The notes under the pieces: model-generated | Told to the model about the DNA's origin: nothing | Seen by the model: the letters and a program-made list of their open reading frames with translations, nothing else | Databases searched by the model: none | Source of the DNA: Nocardia spumae | Lineage (GTDB): Bacteria > Actinomycetota > Actinomycetes > Mycobacteriales > Mycobacteriaceae | Reading direction: 5' to 3' | NCBI RefSeq assembly: GCF_020733635.1 | Contig: NZ_JAJFZL010000001.1 | Coordinates: 1,674,001-1,738,000, forward strand | DNA: 64,000 bases | Shown here: in pieces, positions 9,785 through 18,281 of the stretch | Layout of the letters: every line of letters starts with the position of its first letter | Position numbering within the stretch: position 1 is the first letter of the stretch | Program-made: the position numbers and the translations under genes

Positions 9785-10999
9785 TCAGACCCACACACCC
9801 TTGCCGACGGTCACCACACCGCCGTTGCTCACCGCGAAACGGTCACGGTCGCGATCGAGATCGACGCCGATGATCTCGCCCTCGCCGACCATCACGTTCT
9901 TGTCCAGGATCGCGCGCCGCACCACCGCGCCCCGGCCGATGCGCACACCGGGCATCAGCACGCTGCCCTCCACGGTGGCCCCGTCCTCGATGAACACATT
10001 CGAACTGAGGACCGAATTGCGTACCGTCGCCGCGGACAGAATGCTGCCCGCGCCGACGATGCATTCCTGGGCCAGCCCGCCCTGCGCGAATTTCGCCGGG
10101 GCGAGATTCTCCGTGGTACCGCGAATGGGCCAGTGCCGGTTGTAGAGATTGAAAATCGGGTGCACCGAGACCAGGTCCATATGGGCGGCGTAGAAGGCGT
10201 CGATGGTTCCCACATCCCGCCAATAGCCGCGGTCACGATCGGTGGAGCCCGGGACATCGTTGCGCGCGAAATCGTAGACACCGGCCTGACCCTGCGCGAC
10301 CAGTCCGGGAATGATGTCGCCGCCCATATCGTGATCGGAGTCGACATCGTCGGCATCGGCGCGAATCGCGTCGACCAGCACCTTGGTGGTGAAGACGTAA
10401 TTGCCCATCGAGGCGAAGGTCATATTGGGATCGTCGGGAATTCCGGGCGGATGGACCGGCTTCTCCAGGAATTGGGTGATGCGCCCGGACTCGTCGGAGT
10501 CGATACAGCCGAACGCGCCCGCGTCGCTGCGCGGTACCCGGATCCCGGCCACGGTCACACCCGCACCGGAATCGATGTGATGGGCCACCATCTGCTCGGG
10601 ATCCATGCGATAGACGTGATCGGCGCCGAAAACCACGATGTAGTCGGGATCCTCGTCGTAGATCAGATTCAGCGACTGCATGATGGCGTCGGCGCTGCCG
10701 GTGTACCAGCGAGGCCCGAGCCGCTGCTGCGCGGGGACCGGAGTGATGTATTCACCGCCGAATCCGGACAGCCGCCAGGTCTGGGAGATATGACGGTCCA
10801 GCGAATGTGATTTGTACTGGGTGAGCACGCAGATGCGCAGATATCCGGCGTTGACCAGGTTGGAGAGGACGAAATCGATCAGGCGGTAGGCACCCCCGAA
10901 AGGGACCGCCGGTTTGGCGCGGTCCTTGGTGAGGGGAAAGAGTCGTTTACCCTCACCACCGGCTAGCACTACCCCGAGTACGTGCGGCTGGCTCCTCAC
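9785..10999 (-). CDS. glgC: Glucose-1-phosphate adenylyltransferase
   Basis: 404 residues from the GTG at 10999. Makes ADP-glucose from glucose-1-phosphate and ATP. The nucleotidyltransferase signature [34 protein letters not shown] opens the protein; [19 protein letters not shown] and the C-terminal left-handed beta-helix repeats ([31 protein letters not shown]) follow. A TAGGTT hexamer 7 nt upstream sets the start, and the length equals the mycobacterial enzyme (Rv1213). Divergent from glgM, which uses its product. Confidence 0.95.
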   Translation of the reverse strand: MRSQPHVLGVVLAGGEGKRLFPLTKDRAKPAVPFGGAYRLIDFVLSNLVNAGYLRICVLTQYKSHSLDRHISQTWRLSGFGGEYITPVPAQQRLGPRWYTGSADAIMQSLNLIYDEDPDYIVVFGADHVYRMDPEQMVAHHIDSGAGVTVAGIRVPRSDAGAFGCIDSDESGRITQFLEKPVHPPGIPDDPNMTFASMGNYVFTTKVLVDAIRADADDVDSDHDMGGDIIPGLVAQGQAGVYDFARNDVPGSTDRDRGYWRDVGTIDAFYAAHMDLVSVHPIFNLYNRHWPIRGTTENLAPAKFAQGGLAQECIVGAGSILSAATVRNSVLSSNVFIEDGATVEGSVLMPGVRIGRGAVVRRAILDKNVMVGEGEIIGVDLDRDRDRFAVSNGGVVTVGKGVWV

Positions 11000-11006
11000 G
11001 CATTTC

Positions 11007-11012
11007 AACCTA
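11007..11012 (-). promoter_or_regulatory. -10 element of glgC
   Basis: TAGGTT on the minus strand, 7 nt before the GTG start; identical hexamer to that of the divergent glgM promoter. Confidence 0.55.
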
Positions 11013-11119
11013 CCGTTCGGGGCCGCGGCGTGTCCGACGGTGGTTCGCACCGGCGTGGCCTTCCGCGACGCGACCGGGCCGGATACCGACCAGCTGTGGT
11101 GGCCCGGCCGCGCACGGAT

Positions 11120-11125
11120 TAGGTT
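11120..11125 (+). promoter_or_regulatory. -10 element of glgM
   Basis: TAGGTT, 6 nt before the GTG at 11132; leaderless layout, divergent from glgC within a 132-bp spacer. Confidence 0.55.
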
Positions 11126-11131
11126 GGACCG

Positions 11132-12355
11132 GTGAGTGTCGCGGATGGCGGCCGCGAGCCGATATCACCACTGGACCCCGAACGGCTCCGGGTCGCGATG
11201 CTGACCCGTGAATATCCGCCCGAGGTGTACGGCGGGGCCGGGGTGCACGTCACCGAACTGGTCCCGCAGTTGCGCCGGCTGTGCGACGTGACGGTGCACT
11301 GTATGGGCGCCGAGCGATCCGAGGCGGTCGTCCATCAGCCCGACCCCCTGTTGTATGCCGCCAATTCCGCGCTGCAGATGATGTCGGCGCAGCTGCGCAT
11401 GGCCGATGCGGTCGGTGCGGTGGACATCGTCCACTCCCACACCTGGTACACCGGCCTGGCCGGGCATCTGGCCGCGACGCTCTACGGCATCCCGCACGTG
11501 CTCACCGCGCATTCGCTGGAACCGCGGCGGCCGTGGAAGGCCGAACAACTCGGCGGCGGGTACCGGCTGTCCTCGTGGTCGGAACGCACCGCGATGGAGA
11601 ACGCCGATGCCGTGATCGCGGTGAGCGAGGGGATGCGCCGCGATGTGCTCGACGCCTACCCGACCGTGGATCCGTCCCGAGTCCACGTGGTGCACAACGG
11701 TATCGACAGCCGGTCCTGGTTCCCGGGCGGCCCGGTCCCCGAGGCCCGCGATGTGCTCGACGAACTCCGGGTCCGCCGAGACGCCCCGATCGCGGCCTTC
11801 GTCGGCCGGATCACCCGGCAGAAGGGGGTCGCGCATCTACTCGCCGCGGCCCGCGATATCGACCCCGAGATCCAGCTCGTCCTGTGCGCCGGCGCCCCCG
11901 ACACCCCACAGCTCGAGGCCGAGGCCGCCCGGGCGGTGCGCGAACTCGCCGCGACCCGGGGCGGTGTGTTCTGGGTGCGCGATATGTTGCCGACCGAGCA
12001 GGTACGCCAGATTCTCGCCGCCGCAACGGTGTTCATCTGTCCGTCCGTCTACGAACCGCTCGGGATCGTGAATCTGGAGGCGATGGCCTGCGGTACCGCG
12101 GTCGTCGCCTCGGACGTGGGCGGTATTCCGGAGGTGGTCCTCGACGGGCAGACCGGGCGGCTGGTGCACTACGACCCGCAGCGGCCGGCGGAGTTCGAAC
12201 GGGATCTGGCGGCCACCGTCAGCGCCCTGGCCGGCGACAGCGCCACGGCCGCGCGGCTCGGCGCCGCCGGCCGGGCCCGAGCCATGGCCGAATTCAGTTG
12301 GGCGCAGGTCGCCGGCCGCACCACGGACCTCTACGACCGCATCCGCAAGGGCTGA
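11132..12355 (+). CDS. glgM: GT4 glycosyltransferase, GlgM/GlgA-type maltose-1-phosphate synthase
   Basis: 407 residues, GT-B fold. N-terminal domain: [20 protein letters not shown] and [17 protein letters not shown]-terminal domain: [16 protein letters not shown] and the [27 protein letters not shown] nucleotide-sugar motif. The mycobacterial homologue Rv1212c (annotated glgA) condenses ADP-glucose with glucose-1-phosphate to maltose-1-phosphate for the GlgE glucan pathway. The GTG start lies 6 nt after TAGGTT. Divergently paired with glgC. Confidence 0.92.
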   Translation: MSVADGGREPISPLDPERLRVAMLTREYPPEVYGGAGVHVTELVPQLRRLCDVTVHCMGAERSEAVVHQPDPLLYAANSALQMMSAQLRMADAVGAVDIVHSHTWYTGLAGHLAATLYGIPHVLTAHSLEPRRPWKAEQLGGGYRLSSWSERTAMENADAVIAVSEGMRRDVLDAYPTVDPSRVHVVHNGIDSRSWFPGGPVPEARDVLDELRVRRDAPIAAFVGRITRQKGVAHLLAAARDIDPEIQLVLCAGAPDTPQLEAEAARAVRELAATRGGVFWVRDMLPTEQVRQILAAATVFICPSVYEPLGIVNLEAMACGTAVVASDVGGIPEVVLDGQTGRLVHYDPQRPAEFERDLAATVSALAGDSATAARLGAAGRARAMAEFSWAQVAGRTTDLYDRIRKG

Positions 12356-12486
12356 CGCCCGGGCAGGCAGCGGTCGGCCGGTCGCAGTGCCCACGACACC
12401 ACGGTTAGCACCGCCATCACACTCAGGATCGCGACCTCACCGCGCGCGTATCGAGCGCTCAGATGCGAGCCGCAGCCCGCCGCACT

Positions 12487-12939
12487 AGGTCGGCAATCTC
12501 GACGCGTGGCTCACCACCGCGCTCGCCCACACCTACCTGGATCTGCTGCGCGCCCAGCGCGCCCGGCCCGAACAACCCGGCCCGGCCGCACTGCCCGATC
12601 CGCTGGTCGTCACCGCCGATCCCGCGGCGGGACCGGAAGCACAAGCACTGCTGGCGGATTCGCTCGGACTGGCGATGCAGGTGGTGCTGTCGCGCCGATG
12701 CCGGCGCGGGCGGGCGCTGGGAGATCCACGGCCCGGGGGATACCGCCACGCGCGCAGTGCTTTTCGCTCGGCCTTCGTCCGATGTCCATCCGGTACTGGT
12801 GAACGGCGCTGCCGGTGCGCTGGTCCGGTTCGACGGGCAGCCCGGGGTGTTGCTGGCATTCACGGTGACCGGCGGATCGATCGCCGAGATCGACATCTAC
12901 GCCGACCGGCAGCAGGTGGGCGCCTTCTTCCCACGATGA
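12487..12939 (+). pseudogene. Remnant of an ECF41-type (SigJ-like) sigma factor
   Basis: Two fragments in different frames. Fragment 1 (from 12489) reads VGNLDAWLTTALAHTYLDLLRAQRARPEQ...ALLADSLGLAMQVVL, matching the end of region 2 and the start of region 4. Fragment 2 (about 12690-12939, +1 frame) reads RADAGAGGRWEIHG...LFARPSSDVHPVLVNG and FTVTGGSIAEIDIYAD, matching the SnoaL-like C-terminal domain of ECF41 sigma factors. The N-terminus is missing (an in-frame TAG precedes 12489), and the whole region-4 helix-turn-helix is lost at about 12681-12692. No intact product is possible. Confidence 0.8.
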
Positions 12940-12965
12940 CATCGCCGGGTGACGCCGGATCGCGC

Positions 12966-13814
12966 TCAGCGGCGATACGTGGTGACCGTGACCGATGCGG
13001 TGACCGGCGCGATGTCCGGTAGGGCGGCGACCAGATCGTCACGGGAGCCGGCGGCGTGATGGGCCGACGGCCCCATGCCGACCACCTGGGCGACCGCCGC
13101 GTGATCCAGCGGCATCGCATACTCGACCGCCGCGCTGTCCACGCGGGTGAAATCGGCCGCCAGTGCCTCCGACAGGCGTTCGTCCTTATCGGCCTGCACT
13201 CCGACCATGCCGAGCGGGCCGATCAACTCGCCCAGATGCCGTGGAGTCGGGGTGACCACGACGAACCGGCCGCCCGGCCGCAACACCCGGGCCACCTCGG
13301 CGGGATTGCGGGGCGCGAAAACCGACAGCACCGCATCGAGGGCGCCGTCGCGGATCGGGAGACCGCGCCAGACATCGGCGAGGATCGAGGCGGCGCGTGG
13401 ATGTGCGCGCGCGGCCCGGCGCGCGGCCGGTTTGGCGACATCCAGGGCGATACCGTAGGCGGGCGGGACCGCGTCCAATGCCGCGGCCAGGTAGTAGCCG
13501 GTGCCGGCGCCGATCTCGAGCAGCACCTCGGGCGTGGCGTCACCGCTCACGGCCTCGGCCGCCGCCCGCGCGATCGGGGTGAAGTGACCCGCGGACTGAA
13601 ATCGCTCGCGTGCGTCGAGCATGTCGGCGGTGTCGCCACTCATCTTCGTCGCGGCGCCGGTCAGCAGGCTGACATAGCCCTGTTTGGCGATATCGAAACT
13701 GTGGCCCCGCGCGCACACCACACGGCGATCTCGTACGTCGATATCGCCACGGCATTCCGGACATGCCACGGCGGAAGCGACGGCGGACAGCGCCGTGGGC
13801 GCCGAATCACTCAT
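12966..13814 (-). CDS. RlmA-type 23S rRNA (guanine-N1) methyltransferase
   Basis: 282 residues. An N-terminal zinc site (ACPECRGD...VCARGHSFDIAKQGYVSLL) is followed by a Rossmann SAM-binding domain (VLLEIGAGTGYYLAAAL) and FAPRNPAEVARVLRPGGRFVVV. This arrangement is that of RlmA(I)/RlmA(II)/TlrB, which methylate G745 or G748 in the exit tunnel and can affect macrolide sensitivity. Which guanine is modified cannot be told from sequence. Stands alone behind a terminator. Confidence 0.85.
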   Translation of the reverse strand: MSDSAPTALSAVASAVACPECRGDIDVRDRRVVCARGHSFDIAKQGYVSLLTGAATKMSGDTADMLDARERFQSAGHFTPIARAAAEAVSGDATPEVLLEIGAGTGYYLAAALDAVPPAYGIALDVAKPAARRAARAHPRAASILADVWRGLPIRDGALDAVLSVFAPRNPAEVARVLRPGGRFVVVTPTPRHLGELIGPLGMVGVQADKDERLSEALAADFTRVDSAAVEYAMPLDHAAVAQVVGMGPSAHHAAGSRDDLVAALPDIAPVTASVTVTTYRR

Positions 13815-13863
13815 CCGAGTGCGGACGCACCTGGACGCCCGGTCGGCTCGGGTGGGGCGGGGA

Positions 13864-13900
13864 GCAGGGATCCGGCCCCCGAAGGTGACCGGATCCCTGC
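13864..13900 (-). terminator. Stem-loop terminator after DUF3117 gene
   Basis: GCAGGGATCCGG pairs perfectly with CCGGATCCCTGC across a 13-nt loop, between the DUF3117 gene and the rRNA methyltransferase gene. Confidence 0.65.
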
Positions 13901-13954
13901 GTACGAGCCCTCACCGGCAATTTCTTCACCGGTTGTTTCGGTTGGGTCGAGCGG

Positions 13955-14122
13955 TTAGCTGGTGACCGCGGTGAGCTCTTTGCCGAGCGCTGCCGCTTCC
14001 TCCGGCGTGAGCTCGACGACCAAACGCCCGCCACCCTCGAGTGGAACCCGCATGACGATTCCACGCCCTTCCTTGGTTGCCTCGAGGGGACCGTCCCCGG
14101 TGCGGGGCTTCATGGCCGCCAT
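13955..14122 (-). CDS. DUF3117 small protein (Rv1211-like)
   Basis: 55 residues starting MAAMKPRTGDGPLEATKEGR and ending in VPLEGGGRLVVELTPEEAAALGKEL; the whole length matches the conserved actinobacterial DUF3117 family. The start is fixed by GGAGGG upstream and by family length. Function unknown; in M. tuberculosis it also lies next to tag. Too short for membrane helices; acidic/basic mix suggests a soluble protein. Confidence 0.88.
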   Translation of the reverse strand: MAAMKPRTGDGPLEATKEGRGIVMRVPLEGGGRLVVELTPEEAAALGKELTAVTS

Positions 14123-14301
14123 CCTCTGCTCCCTCCAGATCCGCGCGGTCTGCTGCGCACTTCTCGGAACTAATGTGTTGTCACCAACAGGCAGCCGCCG
14201 GACCCGACGAGCGTGTCCGGTGGGCTGCACCACGCCTATTCTTCCTCATCACGGATCCGGCCGGGTAGCTGAGTTCGAAAACCGACCGGCGTGGCGCGCG
14301 A

Positions 14302-14874
14302 TCAACGTCGCAGATCGACCCAGCAATCGGCCAGATGGTCATCGACCATTCCGGTGGCCTGCATCAGCGCGTAGGCCGTGGTCGGGCCCACGAAGCGGAA
14401 CCCCCGTTTTTTGAGTTCGGTTGCGAGAGCTACGGATTCGGGTGTGACGGCGGGCACGTCGGCGAGGGTGGGCGGCCGCGGACGCGCTGGTGGGGCGAAC
14501 GACCAGAGCAGGTCGTCCAGGCCGGCACCCAGGTCTCGCGCGACTTTGGCATTACCGACACAGGCCAGGATTTTGGCGCGATTGCGCACGATGCCGGGAT
14601 CGGTCAGCAGTCGCTCGACATCGTCGTCGCCGAATTCGGCCACCCGCTCGATGACGAACCCGTCGAACGCCGCCCGGAATGCCGGGCGTTTCCGCAGGAT
14701 CGTGATCCACGACAGGCCGGACTGGAACGCTTCCAGGCACATACGTTCGAACAGGGCGTCGTCTCCGTGCAGCGGCCGTCCCCACTCGGTGTCGTGATAA
14801 TCGCGGTAGAGCTGCGACGACTGGGACCATCCGCAGCGCACCTTTCCGTCGTCCTCGACGGCGGCCGTGCTCAC
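14302..14874 (-). CDS. tag: DNA-3-methyladenine glycosylase I
   Basis: 190 residues. Removes 3-methyladenine from alkylated DNA. Family features: CGWSQSSQLYRDYHDTEWGRPLHGDDALFERMCLEAFQSGLSW at the N-terminus (zinc Cys and catalytic Trp/Glu region), FVGPTTAYALMQATGMVDDHLADC at the C-terminus carrying the second zinc-ligand set. GTG start overlaps the upstream stop by 4 bases (GTGA), so it is coupled to the DivIVA-domain gene. Corresponds to Rv1210. Confidence 0.94.
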   Translation of the reverse strand: MSTAAVEDDGKVRCGWSQSSQLYRDYHDTEWGRPLHGDDALFERMCLEAFQSGLSWITILRKRPAFRAAFDGFVIERVAEFGDDDVERLLTDPGIVRNRAKILACVGNAKVARDLGAGLDDLLWSFAPPARPRPPTLADVPAVTPESVALATELKKRGFRFVGPTTAYALMQATGMVDDHLADCWVDLRR

Positions 14875-15743
14875 CGCGGTGCTCCGGTTCCCGGAGGCGG
14901 GTCACCGGGTAGTGGAGGCGGTGCCCACGATCCGGTGCCCGAAGCCTCGGCCGCGGCGGAGGAAGCTCCGGTGGCAGGGGGTACCGCGGGGGTGTTCGCG
15001 GTCGGTTGCCCGGGGCCCGGGGTGGCGGGGAAGGTGCCGGTGCCGGGCGGGACGTGCCCGCCGACTCCCGGCGCCGCCTGGGCGGCGCCGGGGAAGCCGT
15101 AGGCCGAGGTGGTCGGTGTGCCCGGCGTCGCGACGCCGAAACCGGTTCCGGGGATGCCGGGATATCCGCCCGTGGTCGGGTCGGTCGGGGGAGTCGAGGG
15201 CACCGGGCCGCTGCCGAATCCGGTGACGGTCGGCGGGACGAACCCGGCGCCGCCGTTGAATGGTGGCCCCGCCGGGGCCGGCGGGCCGCCGAATCCGGGG
15301 GCGAGCTGACCCGGGGCGGTGGGAAAGCCGGAGATCGTGTTCGCGAATCCGGTGCTGAAATTCGTGGCCGTGCCGTTGGCGGGGCCGTGCGGCTCGATCT
15401 CAGCGCCTGGAGCGCTCATCCCGCCGCTACCCGGTGACGCCGGATCCGAGGCCGCGGTGGATGGAGATCCCTGGGCGAGTTGCGTTTCCAGTTCGTCGAT
15501 GCGGGCGGCCAACCGGCTCAGCGCCCAATCGACCTCACCGGCCTTGTAGCCGCGGAAAACCTGCTGGAAGCGCAGCGCCCGCACATCGGATCCGCGAATC
15601 CCCGCCGCGGGCAGCACCGTCACCGTCGTGCCCTCCGGCAGCGGCCCCAACTCCTCCCCGCGCCCGAACACCGCACTGGCCACCAGAAACAACAGCGCGG
15701 CCACCAAGCCGACGATGAGCACGTACAACAGCAGCGTGAGCAT
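14871..15743 (-). CDS. DivIVA-domain membrane protein with Gly/Pro-rich tail (Rv1209-like)
   Basis: 290 residues. N-terminal membrane helix (MLTLLLYVLIVGLVAALLFLVASAVF), then a short DivIVA-type coiled coil (VRALRFQQVFRGYKAGEVDWALSRLAARIDELETQL, residues ~55-90), then about 190 residues of low-complexity Gly/Pro/Thr sequence. DivIVA-type coils usually sense membrane curvature or act as scaffolds at the pole or septum, but the role of this one is unknown. TATCCT lies 7 nt before the ATG. First gene of a unit with tag. Confidence 0.8.
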   Translation of the reverse strand: MLTLLLYVLIVGLVAALLFLVASAVFGRGEELGPLPEGTTVTVLPAAGIRGSDVRALRFQQVFRGYKAGEVDWALSRLAARIDELETQLAQGSPSTAASDPASPGSGGMSAPGAEIEPHGPANGTATNFSTGFANTISGFPTAPGQLAPGFGGPPAPAGPPFNGGAGFVPPTVTGFGSGPVPSTPPTDPTTGGYPGIPGTGFGVATPGTPTTSAYGFPGAAQAAPGVGGHVPPGTGTFPATPGPGQPTANTPAVPPATGASSAAAEASGTGSWAPPPLPGDPPPGTGAPR

Positions 15744-15750
15744 AGGTCTG

Positions 15751-15756
15751 AGGATA
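15751..15756 (-). promoter_or_regulatory. -10 element of DivIVA-domain gene
   Basis: TATCCT on the minus strand, 7 nt before the ATG at 15743; leaderless layout. Confidence 0.5.
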
Positions 15757-15930
15757 GGGGGCGCCGCCGACAACGGCGTTCGCAGCTGTGCGGGTCCGGG
15801 TTCGTGCCGAACCGTCGGCCCCGGCCGCGGGAGGCACGGTCCGTGCGGAGTACGTGATCGAGGGCGGCCGGCGCGGTGGCAGCCCTCGCATGCGACGATC
15901 CCGTGGGCCGGGGTTTCCGGCTCCGACCTG

Positions 15931-17067
15931 CTACAGGTGCCGGGTGGTGTCGATGCCCAGTGACATCCCGGCCAGGCCGCGGCGGCGCACGGCGAGTTTG
16001 TCGGCGATGCCCTGCAATGCCTGGGCGGCGGGGTTCCGCGGATCGCGCAGCACGATCGGCGTTCCCTCGTCGCCGGCCTCACGCAGTTCCTGGGTGATCG
16101 GGATCTGGCCGAGCAGGGGGACATCGGCGCCGACCGCGCGGCTGAGGCGCTCCGCGACGTCTTGGCCGCCGCCCGCACCGTAGAGCTCCATGCGGGTGCC
16201 GTCGGGCAGATCCAGCCACGACATGTTCTCCACCACGCCGGCGATGCGCTGGCGGGTCTGTAGCGCGATGGCGCCGGCGCGCTCGGCGACCTCGGCGGCC
16301 GCCGGCTGCGGAGTCGTCACGACCAGGATCTCGGCGTTGGGGATCAGCTGGGCGATGGAGATCGCGACATCGCCGGTACCGGGCGGCAGATCCAGCAGCA
16401 GCACATCCAGGTCGCCCCAGAAGACATCGGCGAGGAACTGCTGCAGCGCGCGGTGCAGCATCGGGCCGCGCCACACCACGGGCGTATTGCCCTGGGTGAA
16501 CATGGCGATCGAGATGAGCTTCACGTTGTGGGCGATCGGAGGCATGATCATCCGCTCGACCTGGGTCGGGCGTTGGTCGGTGCCGAGCATGCGCGGTACC
16601 GAATGGCCGTAGATATCGGCGTCCAGCACGCCGACCGACAGGCCGCGTTCGGCGAGCGCGGCGGCGAGATTGACGGTGACACTGGACTTTCCGACGCCAC
16701 CCTTACCGGAGGCGACGGCGTACACCCGGGTCAGCGATCCGGGCTGTGCGAACGGGATGACCGGTTCGGCCGAATCGCCGCGCAGCTGCTTGCGCAGTTC
16801 GGTGCGCTGCTCATCGCTCATCACATCCAGCTCGACGGTGACCGCGCCGACGCCCGCCACATCGGCGACCGCCTTGGTGACCATTTCGGTGAGCTTGGTG
16901 CGTAGCGGGCAGGCCGCCGTCGTCAGGTAGATCTCGACGTGGACACTGCTGTCGTCGCGGACGGCGACACTCTTGACCATGCCGAGTTCGGTGATCGGCT
17001 TGCGGATCTCCGGGTCGTCCACCTTTGCGAGCGCGCCCCGCACATCCGTTTCCGTAACCACTGGCAT
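15931..17067 (-). CDS. mrp: Mrp/NBP35-family iron-sulfur carrier ATPase
   Basis: 378 residues. An N-terminal MIP18-like domain (VRGALAKVDDPEIRKPITELGMVKSV...TTAACPLRTKL) is followed by a deviant Walker A P-loop (ASGKGGVGKSSVTVNLAAAL) and LLLDLPPGTGDVAISIAQL. It binds and transfers Fe-S clusters in the cytoplasm. The start ATG 17067 is set by TAGACT 7 nt upstream and by homology to Rv1229c. The canonical C-terminal CxxC pair is not evident here, as in many actinobacterial Mrp proteins. The upstream region carries a 77-bp tandem repeat. Confidence 0.92.
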   Translation of the reverse strand: MPVVTETDVRGALAKVDDPEIRKPITELGMVKSVAVRDDSSVHVEIYLTTAACPLRTKLTEMVTKAVADVAGVGAVTVELDVMSDEQRTELRKQLRGDSAEPVIPFAQPGSLTRVYAVASGKGGVGKSSVTVNLAAALAERGLSVGVLDADIYGHSVPRMLGTDQRPTQVERMIMPPIAHNVKLISIAMFTQGNTPVVWRGPMLHRALQQFLADVFWGDLDVLLLDLPPGTGDVAISIAQLIPNAEILVVTTPQPAAAEVAERAGAIALQTRQRIAGVVENMSWLDLPDGTRMELYGAGGGQDVAERLSRAVGADVPLLGQIPITQELREAGDEGTPIVLRDPRNPAAQALQGIADKLAVRRRGLAGMSLGIDTTRHL

Positions 17068-17074
17068 ATGGGGG

Positions 17075-17080
17075 AGTCTA
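17075..17080 (-). promoter_or_regulatory. -10 element of mrp
   Basis: TAGACT on the minus strand, 7 nt before the ATG and directly adjoining the first copy of the 77-bp repeat. Confidence 0.5.
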
Positions 17081-17297
17081 GCGACCGGAGCGACGAGGCC
17101 GGAGGCGGCAGCCTGCGTTACCACGGAGGCCTCCGCGTAGGTCGCTGATCGGGCACTGCGACCGGAGCGACGAGGCCGGAGGCGGCAGCCTGCGTTACCA
17201 CGGAGGCCTCCGCGTAGGTCGCTGATCGCGCACTGCGACCGGAGCGACGAGGCCGGAGGCGGCAGCCTGCGTTACCACGGAGGCCGCCGCGTAGGTC
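17081..17297. repeat. 77-bp tandem repeat, 2.8 copies
   Basis: Copies start at 17081, 17158 and 17235 (period 77). Copies 1 and 2 differ at one base; copy 3 is 63 bp long and has one further substitution (GGCCTCC to GGCCGCC). Each full copy has inverted arms CGGAGGC/GCCTCCG and the palindrome GGAGGCCTCC. The array fills the space between the mrp -10 element and the stop codon of the transglycosylase gene. Confidence 0.95.
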
Positions 17298-18132
17298 AGA
17301 TGCGGGGCAGGTCGCTGGCCTTGGGGGCGACGCCCGTGCGGTACGCGACCTCCCACGCCATCACGTTGGCGACGTAGGCCATCGAGTTGTTGTAGCGCAT
17401 GATCGCCTTCGACTGCTGCGACAGGTCCGACATGTCCAGGCCGCCGGAGCACAGGTAGTTGCCCGCGGTGAGCGCCGCGTCGAAGAGGTTCTGCGGATCG
17501 GCGATGCCGTCACCGTCGCCGTCGCCGGCGTACTTGCGCCAGGTCTCGGGCAGGAACTGCATGGGTCCCACCGCGCGGGTGAAGCTGCCCATGCCACCGT
17601 CGAGGTCGTCACCGGTCGCGTGGACGACGTTGTTGCCCGCGAGGCTGCCGTCGAGCACCGGACCGTAGATCGGGTCGAGCGCGACGCCCTTGGAGTCCGC
17701 CTTGCCGTAGGCGTGATGTGATTCGACCTGGCCGATACCGGCCAGCACCGACCACGGCATGTGGCAGTTCGGGTCCTCCTGGGCCAGAATCCGCTCCGCG
17801 TTCTGATACGCCTCGTAGGCGATGCCCGGCATGCCGTTCGGCCCCGGCGGGAGGTCGGCGGCGACCCGGCCGTCCTGCTGCGCAACGGTTCTCACGATCG
17901 GGGGGCCGGGATGCTTTGCGGCACGCATCATCTCATCCGGCGCATCCTGCTGGTCGGCGGCCTGTTCGGCGTCCTGAGTGTGTTGCGGCAGAGCCACAGC
18001 GGCGAATTCGCCGGTGTTCAACTCGGCGGCAGAGGCACCGACGGCGACGAGTCCCGCGGGGACGAGTCCGGTCAGAGCAATAACGGATCCGCGCCGGACA
18101 GGCGTAGCCGGCGGCTTTCGGTGACGTCCCAC
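17296..18132 (-). CDS. Secreted lytic transglycosylase (SLT-like), short form
   Basis: 278 residues from the GTG at 18132, with GGAGGG 10 nt upstream. Signal-peptide-like N-terminus (RRGSVIALTGLVPAGLVAVGASAAE), then a spacer, then a transglycosylase domain (residues ~120-275): LAGIGQVESHHAYGK with the catalytic Glu, RAVGPMQFLPETW, GDGDGDGIADPQNLFDAALTAGNYLC and RYNNSMAYVANVMAW. It would cut glycan strands of peptidoglycan outside the membrane. The stop lies at the edge of the tandem repeat. Related to Rv1230c and paralogous to its upstream neighbour. Confidence 0.88.
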   Translation of the reverse strand: MGRHRKPPATPVRRGSVIALTGLVPAGLVAVGASAAELNTGEFAAVALPQHTQDAEQAADQQDAPDEMMRAAKHPGPPIVRTVAQQDGRVAADLPPGPNGMPGIAYEAYQNAERILAQEDPNCHMPWSVLAGIGQVESHHAYGKADSKGVALDPIYGPVLDGSLAGNNVVHATGDDLDGGMGSFTRAVGPMQFLPETWRKYAGDGDGDGIADPQNLFDAALTAGNYLCSGGLDMSDLSQQSKAIMRYNNSMAYVANVMAWEVAYRTGVAPKASDLPRI

Positions 18133-18164
18133 TATGTGGTGACCCTCCAATGCTCGCTGTGAGC

Positions 18165-18226
18165 TTTTCGTGACACAACGAGACCAGATTACCGCATCCG
18201 AGACCTTTTCGTTACTGCTTCGTGAC
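18165..18226 (-). promoter_or_regulatory. Direct repeats GT(C/A)ACGAA upstream of transglycosylase
   Basis: On the minus strand GTCACGAA (18219-18226) and GTAACGAA (18208-18215) are exactly 11 bp apart; a third copy, GTCACGAA, lies at 18167-18174. TAATCT (18186-18191) is a possible -10. The one-turn direct repeat resembles sites of OmpR/PhoB-family regulators; MtrA is a candidate by inference. Confidence 0.4.
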
Positions 18227-18241
18227 CGGGTGTCCCGTTTA

Positions 18242-18275
18242 ACCCGAAACCCCCGCGTGAGCAGGGGTTTCGGGT
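18242..18275 (-). terminator. Stem-loop terminator after long transglycosylase gene
   Basis: ACCCGAAACCCC pairs perfectly with GGGGTTTCGGGT across a 10-nt loop, 7 bases beyond the stop of the upstream minus-strand gene. Confidence 0.75.
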
Positions 18276-18281
18276 GGGGAA

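Noticed and set aside
12362..12480. Hydrophobic minus-strand peptide near VAILSVMAVLTVVSWALRP
   Set aside because: No convincing start codon or ribosome site; could be a decayed membrane fragment but cannot be supported.
15860..15910. CxxCH haem motif in an upstream extension of the DivIVA-domain frame
   Set aside because: It lies upstream of the leaderless start at 15743 and is probably not translated.
17081..17297. CRISPR-like array
   Set aside because: The 77-bp units are directly adjacent without variable spacers, so it is a simple tandem repeat.
18133..18241. c-di-AMP (ydaO) riboswitch upstream of the transglycosylase gene
   Set aside because: Such riboswitches precede some actinobacterial wall hydrolase genes, but the space is too short and the conserved core was not recognised.
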